From assembly GCF_900172215.1 (NCBI RefSeq), contig NZ_FWFP01000008.1, positions 62,001 to 126,000 on the forward strand: a DNA stretch of 64,000 bases. Direction: 5' to 3'. Below the pieces are notes generated by a model. The model worked only from the letters and a program-made list of their open reading frames with translations, made no database searches and was not told the origin of the DNA. Below, piece by piece: positions 52,858-60,996 of the stretch (the stretch's first letter is position 1; each line of letters opens with the position of its first letter). Position numbers and translations under genes: made by a program. The stretch comes from Ruegeria meonggei (GTDB lineage Bacteria; Pseudomonadota; Alphaproteobacteria; Rhodobacterales; Rhodobacteraceae).

Positions 52858-54255
52858 ATGTCCGGTCTACGAATGTCGCTTTGCTCGACGGTAATTGTCG
52901 CAGCAGGTCTTTCTTTTTCAGCGTCCGCGCAGGCTCAGGGTCAAGAAGAACCCCAAACTTTGTTTACCAACGTGCACATCTTCGATGGCGTGAATGAACA
53001 GCGCATCGAGAATGCCAGCGTATTAGTCGAGGGCAACCTGATTAAGTCCGTATCAACCGATGCGATCGATGCCCCCAATGCTACAGTCATTGACGGAGAG
53101 GGGCGGACATTGACCCCCGGGTTTATTGAACTGCACGCGCATCTCATGCTGATGGGGCCGACCTTGCCTGCGATGGAGGCCAACACGACCTGGGAGGACT
53201 TTGCCATACACGGTGCGCGGATGGCCGAGATGTATTTGATGCAGGGTTTCACCACTGTCCGGGATGCTGGTGGCGCTAATGGCGGACTACGTAGGGCGAT
53301 AGACTCGGGGCAAATCGAGGGCCCTCGTTACTATCCATCTGGGGCGTTTATTGGAACACGCGGTGGTCACGCTGACTTCGCGAATTTCACAGCACCACCT
53401 GGTTCGGAGACCAACATGGGTCGGCTGAACATGGCTCAGGAGGTCAGTGGTGTTGATGACGTCTATAAATTCGCACGTAACAACTTTCGTATGGGCGCGA
53501 CGCAATTGAAATTCATGCAATCCGGTGGAGTCGTGTCGGCATTCGACCCTTGGCAATTGCTGGCCGGGTCGCCCGAAGAAATCAGAGCCGCCGTGCAGGT
53601 CGCGAATGAATATGGCAGCTATGTCATGGCGCATTCCTATCGTAAGGAAGCTATCCTGAGTGCGCTCGACGCAGGTGTTATGTCAATCGAACATGGTTTT
53701 TCTTTTGACTGCGAAATTGCCGAAGTCATGAACGAGAAGGGTGCGTACATTACAACAAACCTAACGGCATTTGACCCCGGCCTTCTCGACATTCCAGCTG
53801 TGGCGAATGTTCCGGCGAGCCTTGCCAAGGCAAAGTCTGCCTCGGCCACATTTGCAGGCTATATCGACAATATGAAAGAATGCCCGGTGAAGCGGGGTTT
53901 TCAGACAGACTGTGTTGGTTCGGTAGAGGCGTGCAATATCCAGATTGCCTACGAGAAGCACCTGAACAATGATTTTTTCGGCCCCTATACGTCCATGGTG
54001 ACACTGACATCGACGGGCGGTGAAGTTGTCGCTCTGTCAGGGGATTTTATGAACCCGTATACCGCTGGAAAACTGGGTGTGATCGAGGAAGGGGCCTATG
54101 CGGACATCCTGCTGATCGACGGAAACCCACTTGAAGACTTCTCGGTTGTTGGCACGGGTGATCAGTGGTTCGGTGCCGACCCGAGGCCTGAAAGCCCAGA
54201 TACGATCCGCCTGATCATGAAGGACGGCGTCATCTACAAAAACACACTGGATTGA
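52858..54255 (+). CDS. Exported binuclear-metal amidohydrolase
   Basis: The 465-residue protein starts at ATG 52858 with AAGGGAG six bases upstream, followed by a signal peptide (to about SASAQAQG, residue 28). The amidohydrolase-superfamily metal ligands are complete: H93-x-H95, K218 (carboxylated Lys bridging the metals), H259, H279 and D351 (GFQTD). The nearest described relatives are periplasmic imidazolonepropionase/Xaa-Pro-dipeptidase-like proteins, so the substrate may be an N-acyl amino acid, a lactone or a dipeptide. Its genes for substrate entry (a porin) and an unknown DUF3299 partner follow immediately. It is the first gene of a 3-gene exported operon. Confidence 0.83.
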   Translation: MSGLRMSLCSTVIVAAGLSFSASAQAQGQEEPQTLFTNVHIFDGVNEQRIENASVLVEGNLIKSVSTDAIDAPNATVIDGEGRTLTPGFIELHAHLMLMGPTLPAMEANTTWEDFAIHGARMAEMYLMQGFTTVRDAGGANGGLRRAIDSGQIEGPRYYPSGAFIGTRGGHADFANFTAPPGSETNMGRLNMAQEVSGVDDVYKFARNNFRMGATQLKFMQSGGVVSAFDPWQLLAGSPEEIRAAVQVANEYGSYVMAHSYRKEAILSALDAGVMSIEHGFSFDCEIAEVMNEKGAYITTNLTAFDPGLLDIPAVANVPASLAKAKSASATFAGYIDNMKECPVKRGFQTDCVGSVEACNIQIAYEKHLNNDFFGPYTSMVTLTSTGGEVVALSGDFMNPYTAGKLGVIEEGAYADILLIDGNPLEDFSVVGTGDQWFGADPRPESPDTIRLIMKDGVIYKNTLD

Positions 54256-54281
54256 CCTGTCTAAACAGCCGGAGAGTATTT

Positions 54282-55046
54282 ATGCGACATTGCTTCCGCT
54301 CCTTAGTATTCGCAGGGTTGGTTTGGTGTGGTCATCCTGTCATGGCGACGCCAGGAACCGCGTTGGACTGGTCTGACCTGCCTGACCCGTCCGCGCAGGT
54401 CTTTGAAGACCCCTATCGCGAACTTAGCGCCGAACAGTTCGACGATGTCCTTTACGTCGTACGGCTGCGCGGTAGGCTACAGCAGCATAGTAGCAGCGAA
54501 GAAGAGAGGCAGAAATGGCAGGAGCTTCTGACCGAGACTGAGGATGCCTTGGCGGTTGATGGGATTGATGTCGACTGGCTACTCGACCAGCGAGAGGTCG
54601 TGACGGAACGGCGAAGAAAGGCTGGAACAAACGGAAATCTGCAATTCGACGGTCAAACAATCACTCTCGCGGGCTTTGCCATTCCTGCTCCGAGTGATCC
54701 GGACGGTCGGCCTGTGGCGTATTTAGTGCCAGAAAGAGGGATGTGCAGTCACATGCCTCCACCTCCGCCCAACCAAATGATCCGCGTACGGCTGAATGGC
54801 GACTGGACGCCCAGCTATTTCCACGAACCCGTTCGGCTGACGGGCACGCTGACTATCGCCCCTTCTGTTCAGAGTATGATGGTTGTGGACGGCCTCATGC
54901 CTATGAATGCGACATTCCAGTTGGAGACGGAACGTGTCGAAACTCTGGAGACTGAAGCAGACAGGCTAGAATGGAAGCAGCGTGCCGCTGATCGCATCCG
55001 GGCGGCGGGAGATCGCAAGACCGGCGGGGCAAAGGCGTCTGAATGA
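54282..55046 (+). CDS. DUF3299 periplasmic protein
   Basis: The 254-residue protein has a signal peptide (MRHCFRSLVFAGLVWCG, cleavage near residue 24) and a C-terminal DUF3299 domain identifiable by GFAIPAPSDPDGRPVAYLVPERGMCSHMPPPPPNQ, the conserved Cys-x-His-Met-Pro5 motif. DUF3299 proteins are uncharacterised and elsewhere neighbour MacB-type ABC transporters and other periplasmic proteins. A GGAGAG ribosome-binding site precedes ATG 54282. It overlaps the porin start by four bases, so they are coupled. Its pairing with an amidohydrolase and a porin is unusual. Confidence 0.83.
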   Translation: MRHCFRSLVFAGLVWCGHPVMATPGTALDWSDLPDPSAQVFEDPYRELSAEQFDDVLYVVRLRGRLQQHSSSEEERQKWQELLTETEDALAVDGIDVDWLLDQREVVTERRRKAGTNGNLQFDGQTITLAGFAIPAPSDPDGRPVAYLVPERGMCSHMPPPPPNQMIRVRLNGDWTPSYFHEPVRLTGTLTIAPSVQSMMVVDGLMPMNATFQLETERVETLETEADRLEWKQRAADRIRAAGDRKTGGAKASE

Positions 55047-56221
55047 TAAGACTTCTGGTTGCCACATTGAGTATTGCCTTTGCTGGCGCAGCGTCGGCTC
55101 AGGGACTATCCGGGCCATCTTCGGTCGAAGCTGATCTAGAGCCCGGAGATGGGTTAACCGATCCGCAATACCGTTCCGATTTTCCACGCAATATCGCTCC
55201 GGGTTGGTTTCAGTGGAAAGACCGGCTGGCTGAGGGAGGGTTTCGGTTCAACATTGATTACTTGGCATTGGGCCAATCCACGAACGCTGATCTGGGAACC
55301 GGCGAAGCAGCAAGCGGAATTGCGCGTTTTTACGGTAGTTGGCAGGCAACTGAACGCGGCTCTTTGACATTCAAGATCGAAGACCGGCACAGTTACACCG
55401 ATGTTGCCCCACAGTTTCTTGGGCTGGATGGCGGAGCACTTTCGATCACTGGGACAGCCTTCAACGATAATGGTTTGCTGCTGACCAACCTGTTCTGGAC
55501 CCAAAGGGCCGAGAACGGCGCGTGGACGCTGCAAGTTGGGCAGATTGATGTAACGGACTTTGTGGATATCTATGGGTTGGTCAGCCCTTACAGTGGTTTC
55601 CAAAACCTGTCTTTTAATACCAATCCGACAATTAACGCGCCCAACCAAGGTCTTGGCATTGCCGGTGGGATAAAGTTGAGCGAAAACATCTACGCTGTTG
55701 CGAGCGTCTCAGATGCAAACGCCGACCCGTCTGATCCAAACTTTGATGTGCTTAGCGATGGCAATCTCTTCAAGTCACTCGAGCTTGGTTACACCTCCGG
55801 CTTCGATCGCATTTACTTCGACAATATCCACCTGACCCTTTGGCATGCGGATGCAGCCGACGATGGCAGGCGCCCTGAAGACTATGGGGCTGCATTTTCA
55901 GCGGCATGGTTTGTTGGCAATAAATGGATGCCATTCTTTCGGGCAGGGGTCTCTAAAGGAACAGCGGCGCTTTACGATCGGTCCATCTCTGCAGGTCTGG
56001 GATATTACGGTCACAATACTGACTTGGCCGGGCTGGGCCTGAACTGGGCCGAGGCAAGAGGCATAGACGGTGACCAGTTCACGCTCGAAGCATTCTACCG
56101 TTTTTCAATCTCGCCCGGACTGCAGATCACGCCATCCGTACAATTCATTTCCGACCCGCTTCTGAATCCCAATCAGGACCAGATTACTCTGTTCGGTCTA
56201 AGAACCCAGATCGTTTTCTAA
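55043..56221 (+). CDS. OprB-like carbohydrate-selective porin
   Basis: The 392-residue protein has a signal peptide (MIRLLVATLSIAFAGAASAQG), an extended N-terminal region and about 14-16 amphipathic beta strands ending in the C-terminal Phe (TQIVF), typical of outer-membrane barrels. It resembles the OprB carbohydrate porin family. It follows the DUF3299 gene with a 4-base overlap. In this operon it likely lets the amidohydrolase substrate pass through the outer membrane. Confidence 0.8.
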   Translation: MIRLLVATLSIAFAGAASAQGLSGPSSVEADLEPGDGLTDPQYRSDFPRNIAPGWFQWKDRLAEGGFRFNIDYLALGQSTNADLGTGEAASGIARFYGSWQATERGSLTFKIEDRHSYTDVAPQFLGLDGGALSITGTAFNDNGLLLTNLFWTQRAENGAWTLQVGQIDVTDFVDIYGLVSPYSGFQNLSFNTNPTINAPNQGLGIAGGIKLSENIYAVASVSDANADPSDPNFDVLSDGNLFKSLELGYTSGFDRIYFDNIHLTLWHADAADDGRRPEDYGAAFSAAWFVGNKWMPFFRAGVSKGTAALYDRSISAGLGYYGHNTDLAGLGLNWAEARGIDGDQFTLEAFYRFSISPGLQITPSVQFISDPLLNPNQDQITLFGLRTQIVF

Positions 56222-56515
56222 TGCGGGGTGAATGCAATAGGTAAGCGGCAGTGCCAAAGAGCGACTAAGGGAGATCAATAGGACTTTGCAAAGCCTGCTT
56301 TCTGCGCGTTGCCACCGTTAGCACGGACTGCAGCACCCGGTAACTTTGGGCTCGAAGCGGACCTAGAAATCTCACCACCCCAACAAAAAAGGCCGGGCCC
56401 TAAGGCCCGGCAGTCCAACAGGGAGGTACATGTCATTACCCGGACATGCACGGGTTGGGAGTAACTTAAAGATACGTTCAGAGTATCACTTTGATCCAAG
56501 TCAATCCACCACGGA
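56222..56515. other. 294-bp interval between the porin and cenR genes
   Basis: It contains the cenR terminator, and 56412-56515 forms the cenR 3' untranslated region. No RNA gene or convincing ORF is seen. A 53-codon rightward frame at 56430 has a GGGAGG site but runs antisense to cenR, and I do not accept it as a gene. Confidence 0.5.
56385..56411 (-). terminator. Terminator of the leftward cenR gene
   Basis: A perfect 8-bp stem (56392-56399 with 56404-56411) with a 4-base loop is followed, in the leftward direction, by a run of six T (56390-56385). It lies 105 bases beyond the cenR stop, leaving a long 3' untranslated region. Confidence 0.85.
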
Positions 56516-57202
56516 TCAAGAGACCAGGCGATATCCACCAGATTCTGTGACCAAAAGGCGTGCATTGGACGGATCAGGCTCGATCTTTTGACGCAACCGA
56601 TAGATATGCGTTTCCAGCGTATGGGTGGTCACACCGGCATTGTAACCCCAGACCTCGTGCAGCAACACGTCGCGGGCAACAACACCATCTGCGGAACGGT
56701 AGAGAAACTTGAGAATGTTGGTTTCTTTTTCGGTCAGGCGGATTTTGCGATCCTCTTCGGTGATCAGCATCTTCATCGCAGGCTTGAACGTATAGGGCCC
56801 AAGCACAAACACCGCATCCTCGGACTGTTCATGCTGGCGCAGCTGTGCGCGGATACGGGCCAGAAGAACCGGAAATTTGAACGGCTTGGACACGTAGTCA
56901 TTGGCGCCCGCATCCAGGCCCAGAATGGTATCCGCGTCGCTGTCATGGCCTGTCAGCATCAAGATCGGGCTCTTGACGCCTTGCTTGCGCATCAGGCGGC
57001 ACAGCTCTCGGCCGTCGGTATCAGGCAGGCCGACGTCCAGAATGACCAAATCGTAGATCGCTTCACGGGCTCGCTCCATCGCGGATTGACCGTCCTGCGC
57101 CTCAAACACATCGAAATCCTCGGTCATCACAAGTTGCTCACTGAGCGCCTCGCGCAGGTCTTCGTCGTCATCCACCAGCAGGATTTTCTTGAGCTGAGCC
57201 AT
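56516..57202 (-). CDS. cenR: CenR-type OmpR-family response regulator
   Basis: CenR is the essential cell-envelope response regulator of Caulobacter and Rhodobacter. The 228-residue protein has an N-terminal receiver domain with phospho-acceptor D56 (ILDVGLPD), acidic pocket D11-D13, and K106-type lysine in VSKPFKF, followed by an OmpR-type winged helix (EVWGYNAGVTTHTLETHIYRLRQKIEPDPSNARLLVTESGGYRLV). The C-terminal sequence closely follows CenR as I remember it. No histidine kinase gene is adjacent, as usual for CenR. A palindrome lies in the divergent region to ribA. Confidence 0.87.
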   Translation of the reverse strand: MAQLKKILLVDDDEDLREALSEQLVMTEDFDVFEAQDGQSAMERAREAIYDLVILDVGLPDTDGRELCRLMRKQGVKSPILMLTGHDSDADTILGLDAGANDYVSKPFKFPVLLARIRAQLRQHEQSEDAVFVLGPYTFKPAMKMLITEEDRKIRLTEKETNILKFLYRSADGVVARDVLLHEVWGYNAGVTTHTLETHIYRLRQKIEPDPSNARLLVTESGGYRLVS

Positions 57203-57299
57203 GATCGGTTCCTCCTAAGCCTTTTCCATCACTTGCGTGCAGAAGATGCAATCAACAAGGTTTACTGCAATCGTCTCACGCCCTCGTGTCTGACGCGGA

Positions 57300-57318
57300 G
57301 GAAATGTTTCACATTTCC
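57300..57318. promoter_or_regulatory. Palindrome between cenR and ribA
   Basis: GGAAATGT (57300-57307) and ACATTTCC (57311-57318) form a perfect 8-bp inverted repeat with a 3-base centre, in the divergent region between cenR and ribA. It could be a regulator site for either gene. Confidence 0.5.
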
Positions 57319-57364
57319 GTCTGATCAGGCTAGGAAAAAGCCAGAACGTTACAGGGTAACACAG

Positions 57365-58459
57365 ATGAGTCTTATCCCCGATATCACGGAATTGCTGGCC
57401 CGGGCCCGTGCGGATTTGCGCATGGGGCTGCCGGTGGCGCTGACTGATGGCAGCGGTTTCAGCGTGCTGGCCATCGCGACAGAAACGCTCAGCGCTCAGC
57501 GGCTGGCGGATCTACGTGGACTTGGCGGCGAGCCGGTGGTTGCCGTCACTGTGCGCCGGGCCGAAACGCTGAAGGCGCGGGCCTATGATGGCGACCTGGC
57601 ACGGGTCGTTGTTCCGGCAGATGCCGGGATTGACTGGGTGCAGGCCGTGGCCGATCCGTCGGATGATCTGAGCGCACCAATGAAGGGCCCTCTGATGACC
57701 GAGCGGCACGGCAGTGCCAATCTACACCGCATTGCCATTGCCCTTACGAAGTCCGCGCGCCTGTTGCCTGCGGCCGTAATTGTCGCGGTTGAGGAAGGCC
57801 GGAACTTTGCCGCCACCCATGGCCTGACCTGCATCGACCACACGCGTGCCGCACCGCATCTGGCGGATCGCAGTGCTTTGCATTCCGTTGTCGCCGCGCG
57901 GCTGCCGATGGAAGTGTCCGAGGCCGGACGGCTGCATGTCTTTCGCCCGGAAGACGGCGGGGAGGAGCATTATGCCGTGGAAATCGGGCGCCCTGACCGT
58001 GAAATACCTGTTCTGGCGCGGCTACATTCGGCCTGCTTTACCGGTGACCTGATGGGCAGCCTGAAATGTGACTGCGGCCCGCAATTGCGCGGAGCGCTGG
58101 CCCAGATGGGGTCTGAGGGCGCCGGTGTCTTGCTGTATCTCAATCAGGAAGGGCGCGGCATTGGTCTGGCCAACAAGATGCGCGCCTATTTCCTGCAGGA
58201 TCAGGGGTTTGACACGGTTGAAGCCAATCACCGGTTGGGATTCGAGGATGATGAACGTGATTTCCGCCTTGGGTCGGACATCCTCAAATCCCTGGGATTC
58301 AACTCTGTCCGGTTGCTGACAAACAACCCTGCAAAGATCGCGATGATGGAGAAAACAGGTATCGCCGTAACGGAACGCGTGCCGTTGAAAGTCGGCGAAA
58401 CTGCCCATAACCGCGGATATCTGGCGACGAAAGCGGCCAAATCAGGCCATTTGTTGTGA
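57365..58459 (+). CDS. ribA: GTP cyclohydrolase II with N-terminal extension
   Basis: RibA (EC 3.5.4.25) opens GTP in the first step of riboflavin synthesis. The C-terminal half of this 364-residue protein (about residues 160-350) carries the zinc cysteines and RibA motifs in HSACFTGDLMGSLKCDCG, and GRGIGLANKMRAY. The N-terminal 150 residues resemble a degenerate DHBP-synthase-like region; its catalytic residues are not evident, so it is probably monofunctional. ATG 57365 starts the frame. The next gene overlaps its stop by four bases (GTGA), so the two are coupled. Confidence 0.88.
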   Translation: MSLIPDITELLARARADLRMGLPVALTDGSGFSVLAIATETLSAQRLADLRGLGGEPVVAVTVRRAETLKARAYDGDLARVVVPADAGIDWVQAVADPSDDLSAPMKGPLMTERHGSANLHRIAIALTKSARLLPAAVIVAVEEGRNFAATHGLTCIDHTRAAPHLADRSALHSVVAARLPMEVSEAGRLHVFRPEDGGEEHYAVEIGRPDREIPVLARLHSACFTGDLMGSLKCDCGPQLRGALAQMGSEGAGVLLYLNQEGRGIGLANKMRAYFLQDQGFDTVEANHRLGFEDDERDFRLGSDILKSLGFNSVRLLTNNPAKIAMMEKTGIAVTERVPLKVGETAHNRGYLATKAAKSGHLL

Positions 58460-58956
58460 CCCTTGATGACCTCGTCCTGACCCCGCGTGGCGTTCGGTTT
58501 GCGGGGCGTGTATTTCCCTGCTCAATCGGTAAAGGCGGGGTGAGTGACACCAAACGCGAAGGCGATGGGGCCACACCAACCGGCGTACATCAGATCGTCG
58601 GAATGCTATACCGCCCGGACCGGATTGCAAAGCCGGTGCCGTGGGCCATTCCAATCGGTCCGCGCGACCTGTGGTCTGATGATAGTCGGGACAACCAGTA
58701 CAATCATCTGGTCAGCACGCCCTATGCGTTCAGCCACGAAAAGCTGCGCCGCGCTGATCCGTTGTATGATCTGGTGTTGGTCACCGACTGGAACTGGCCC
58801 AATTCCGTGCCCAATCGTGGATCGGCTATCTTTATTCATCAATGGCGCCGTCCCGGTTATCCGACCGAAGGCTGTATTGCCTTTCGCCGCGATCATCTGC
58901 GATGGATCGCTAACCGGGTGGACTTGGGCGCGCGGTTGATTATTCCTGCGGTTTGA
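58456..58956 (+). CDS. L,D-transpeptidase (YkuD family)
   Basis: The 166-residue protein has the YkuD catalytic motif with His in FIHQWRRPGYPTEGC and nucleophile C140. The enzyme forms 3-3 peptidoglycan cross-links or attaches lipoproteins to the wall. No signal peptide is visible at the N-terminus, so it may be a cytoplasmic variant or use a non-standard export signal, which is unusual for this family. GTG 58456 overlaps the ribA stop. The end overlaps the convergent yggS gene by 17 bp. Confidence 0.8.
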   Translation: MTLDDLVLTPRGVRFAGRVFPCSIGKGGVSDTKREGDGATPTGVHQIVGMLYRPDRIAKPVPWAIPIGPRDLWSDDSRDNQYNHLVSTPYAFSHEKLRRADPLYDLVLVTDWNWPNSVPNRGSAIFIHQWRRPGYPTEGCIAFRRDHLRWIANRVDLGARLIIPAV

Positions 58957-59599
58957 TGCGGTCCCCGAAGATGGCCGAGCCCACCCGCACATGGGTCGCC
59001 CCCAGCGCTATGGCTTGTTCAAAATCGCTGCTCATTCCCATCGACAGGCCCGCAAGCCCGTTGCGCCCGGCGATCTTGGCCAGCAGTGCAAAATGCAGCG
59101 CAGGTTCCTCATCCACCGGTGGGATGCACATCAAACCTTGGACTGGAAGATCCAGACCCCGGCATTCGGCAATGAAATCATCTGCCTCGGCCGGTAAGAC
59201 GCCCGCTTTTTGCTCTTCTTCGCCGGTATTGACCTGAAGAAACAGGTCCGGGCAAGTACCGGTCTCCTGTGCCAGACGCGCCAGCGTCTTTGCCAATTTC
59301 GGCCGGTCTACGGAATGGATGGAACTGAACAGCTCCATCGCCTGCCGGGCCTTGTTGGTCTGTAACGGGCCGATCAGATGCAGATCGACCTCAGGGAACT
59401 GCTCCAGGAAGCCCGGCCATTTGCCCAGCGCCTCTTGTACCCGGTTTTCACCAAAACACCTGTGACCGTCCTGCAGAACGGCCTGAACACGGTCATTGGG
59501 CTGCACTTTGGACACCGCAATCAGCTTAACGGACCCTGCGGGTCGTCCAGCGGCGGTTTCGGTTTGGGTGATACGGGCGGTGATTTCCTGCAGCGACAT
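58940..59599 (-). CDS. YggS-family PLP-binding homeostasis protein
   Basis: The 219-residue protein is a single TIM-barrel alanine-racemase-like domain with PLP-lysine K31 in LIAVSKVQPND and the GLSMGMSSDFEQAIALGATHVRVGSAIFG signature. It maintains PLP homeostasis rather than racemising. ATG 59599 has GAGGAA upstream; TTG 59614 is an alternative. It is followed by a terminator with the porin gene downstream on the same strand. Confidence 0.92.
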   Translation of the reverse strand: MSLQEITARITQTETAAGRPAGSVKLIAVSKVQPNDRVQAVLQDGHRCFGENRVQEALGKWPGFLEQFPEVDLHLIGPLQTNKARQAMELFSSIHSVDRPKLAKTLARLAQETGTCPDLFLQVNTGEEEQKAGVLPAEADDFIAECRGLDLPVQGLMCIPPVDEEPALHFALLAKIAGRNGLAGLSMGMSSDFEQAIALGATHVRVGSAIFGDRIKPQE

Positions 59600-59653
59600 C
59601 GGGTTCCTCAACAAGCTTTACGGGCAGAGAAACACCATGTTGGCGCAAAAGAA

Positions 59654-59679
59654 AAGGGCAGGCCCGAAGACCTGCCCTT
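59654..59679 (-). terminator. Terminator of the porin gene
   Basis: A perfect 9-bp stem (59654-59662 with 59671-59679) with an 8-base loop is followed in the leftward direction by TTTTCTTTT. It lies 23 bases beyond the porin stop at 59702. Confidence 0.8.
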
Positions 59680-59701
59680 AAACCTTACGGTTCAGATCAA
59701 C

Positions 59702-60712
59702 TTAGAAGTTGAACTGGGCACCGAAGTCAGCAACCATAGTGGAGTCGCTGCAAACGTCACAATCGTTTACACCAAGACCACCGCGCAGCGATGCGCCGCC
59801 GCCCAGGTCGTAGATGGCACCAATAGCAACCTGCTGCAGGTCGGCATCAGCATTACCGTCACCATAGGTGAACAGCAGTGTGGTTGCGGCACCCAGGTTG
59901 TAGGAAGCCGACAGACCCCATGCAGTACCGTCAGTTGCGGTAACTTCAGTCGCATCGTCTGCAACAAACAGAGTACCGCCGAAGTCGCCCCATTCACCGC
60001 CCAAGGTCAGAACGGTCAGGCTTGGGTCGCTACCAGAGCCAATGGCGTCAGTTTGACCGTACGCAACAGCAGCAGTGATGTTGTTGAACGTATAGGTCGC
60101 GCTTACGTCCCAACGGTCTGCATCGGTTGTGTTGCCACCGCCGGTGAAGATTGTCGCCTGGTCATACGATGCACCGAAAGCGAAATCACCAACTGCGTAC
60201 TGGAAGAACACAGCGTTCGCGCCCGAACCTGTCGACGAATAAGCCAGGAAGTTGTAGTTCACGCCAGAGTACTGACCAGCGAACAGTTCCAGACCAACTT
60301 CGTTACCGTAGTAGTTTGCCAAGTTGTCGAAGGCACCTGCAACGTTGCCCGCGTCAACACGCAGACCGCCGTAGATGACCGAGAAGCGTGCGCCGTTCAG
60401 GCCAGCCGAGTTGGCTTCGCCGGTTCCGGAGTCTTCGTCAGCCTGCAGACGAACACGACCAGAGAACTCTACGCCGCCGTCGGTTTCTACGTTTGCGTCA
60501 ATGTTCAGACGGAAACGCGAGACCAGGATGGCATCGTCGGTTTCAGGGTTGTTTACGTTGATTGCACCACTTGTGGTAGTGGTAGTGGTGATGATCGAAC
60601 GATCTTCCACGTAACCAATACCAAAACGGCCGTAACCGCTAAAGCTTACTTCGGCCGCTGCAACACTACCGGTTGCGATCAGTGCGGTCGATGCGAAGAG
60701 AACTTTTTTCAT
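59702..60712 (-). CDS. Rhodobacter-type outer-membrane porin
   Basis: The 336-residue protein has a signal peptide (MKKVLFASTALIATGSVAAA, cleavage before AE), a first strand SFSGYGRFGIGY and a beta-barrel rich in alternating residues, ending in Phe (GAQFNF), like the porins of Rhodobacter and Ruegeria. A run of six threonines in a predicted surface loop (residues 41-46) is unusual. ATG 60712 has GAGGG nine bases upstream. Tandem 12-bp repeats lie further upstream and a terminator follows. Confidence 0.87.
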   Translation of the reverse strand: MKKVLFASTALIATGSVAAAEVSFSGYGRFGIGYVEDRSIITTTTTTSGAINVNNPETDDAILVSRFRLNIDANVETDGGVEFSGRVRLQADEDSGTGEANSAGLNGARFSVIYGGLRVDAGNVAGAFDNLANYYGNEVGLELFAGQYSGVNYNFLAYSSTGSGANAVFFQYAVGDFAFGASYDQATIFTGGGNTTDADRWDVSATYTFNNITAAVAYGQTDAIGSGSDPSLTVLTLGGEWGDFGGTLFVADDATEVTATDGTAWGLSASYNLGAATTLLFTYGDGNADADLQQVAIGAIYDLGGGASLRGGLGVNDCDVCSDSTMVADFGAQFNF

Positions 60713-60748
60713 CTTGTTTCCCTCGGTTTCAAAAGTTTTTCTACTCGA

Positions 60749-60772
60749 CACATGCCTCAGCACATGTCTCAG
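60749..60772 (-). promoter_or_regulatory. Tandem 12-bp repeats upstream of the porin gene
   Basis: CACATGCCTCAG (60749-60760) and CACATGTCTCAG (60761-60772) differ at one base and lie in the leader/promoter region of the leftward porin gene. Direct repeats of about this period are typical sites of OmpR-family regulators; CenR, encoded about 3.5 kb away, is one candidate. Confidence 0.4.
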
Positions 60773-60996
60773 CACGGGAACCGTTTCGCTCTTTTTGCCC
60801 CCATTACGCAAGCTTGGCATAAACGCATGGTCCGCATTCGACCTAAATTGGTGCAAGGATGTCACAGTCGTTTTTTCGCCTTTGGGACAGCATCCGCCCT
60901 ACCTATTAGTGACAAGAATGGGGTTGTTGCTGAACGGGACCTTGTCTAGGAGTATCAGGGAACACCATATGCCCAATGAAACAGGACCTGTCGACG

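Noticed and set aside
56430-56591. A 53-codon rightward frame with a GGGAGG site antisense to the cenR 3' end
   Set aside because: It overlaps the cenR coding region, has no family similarity and its start site could be chance.
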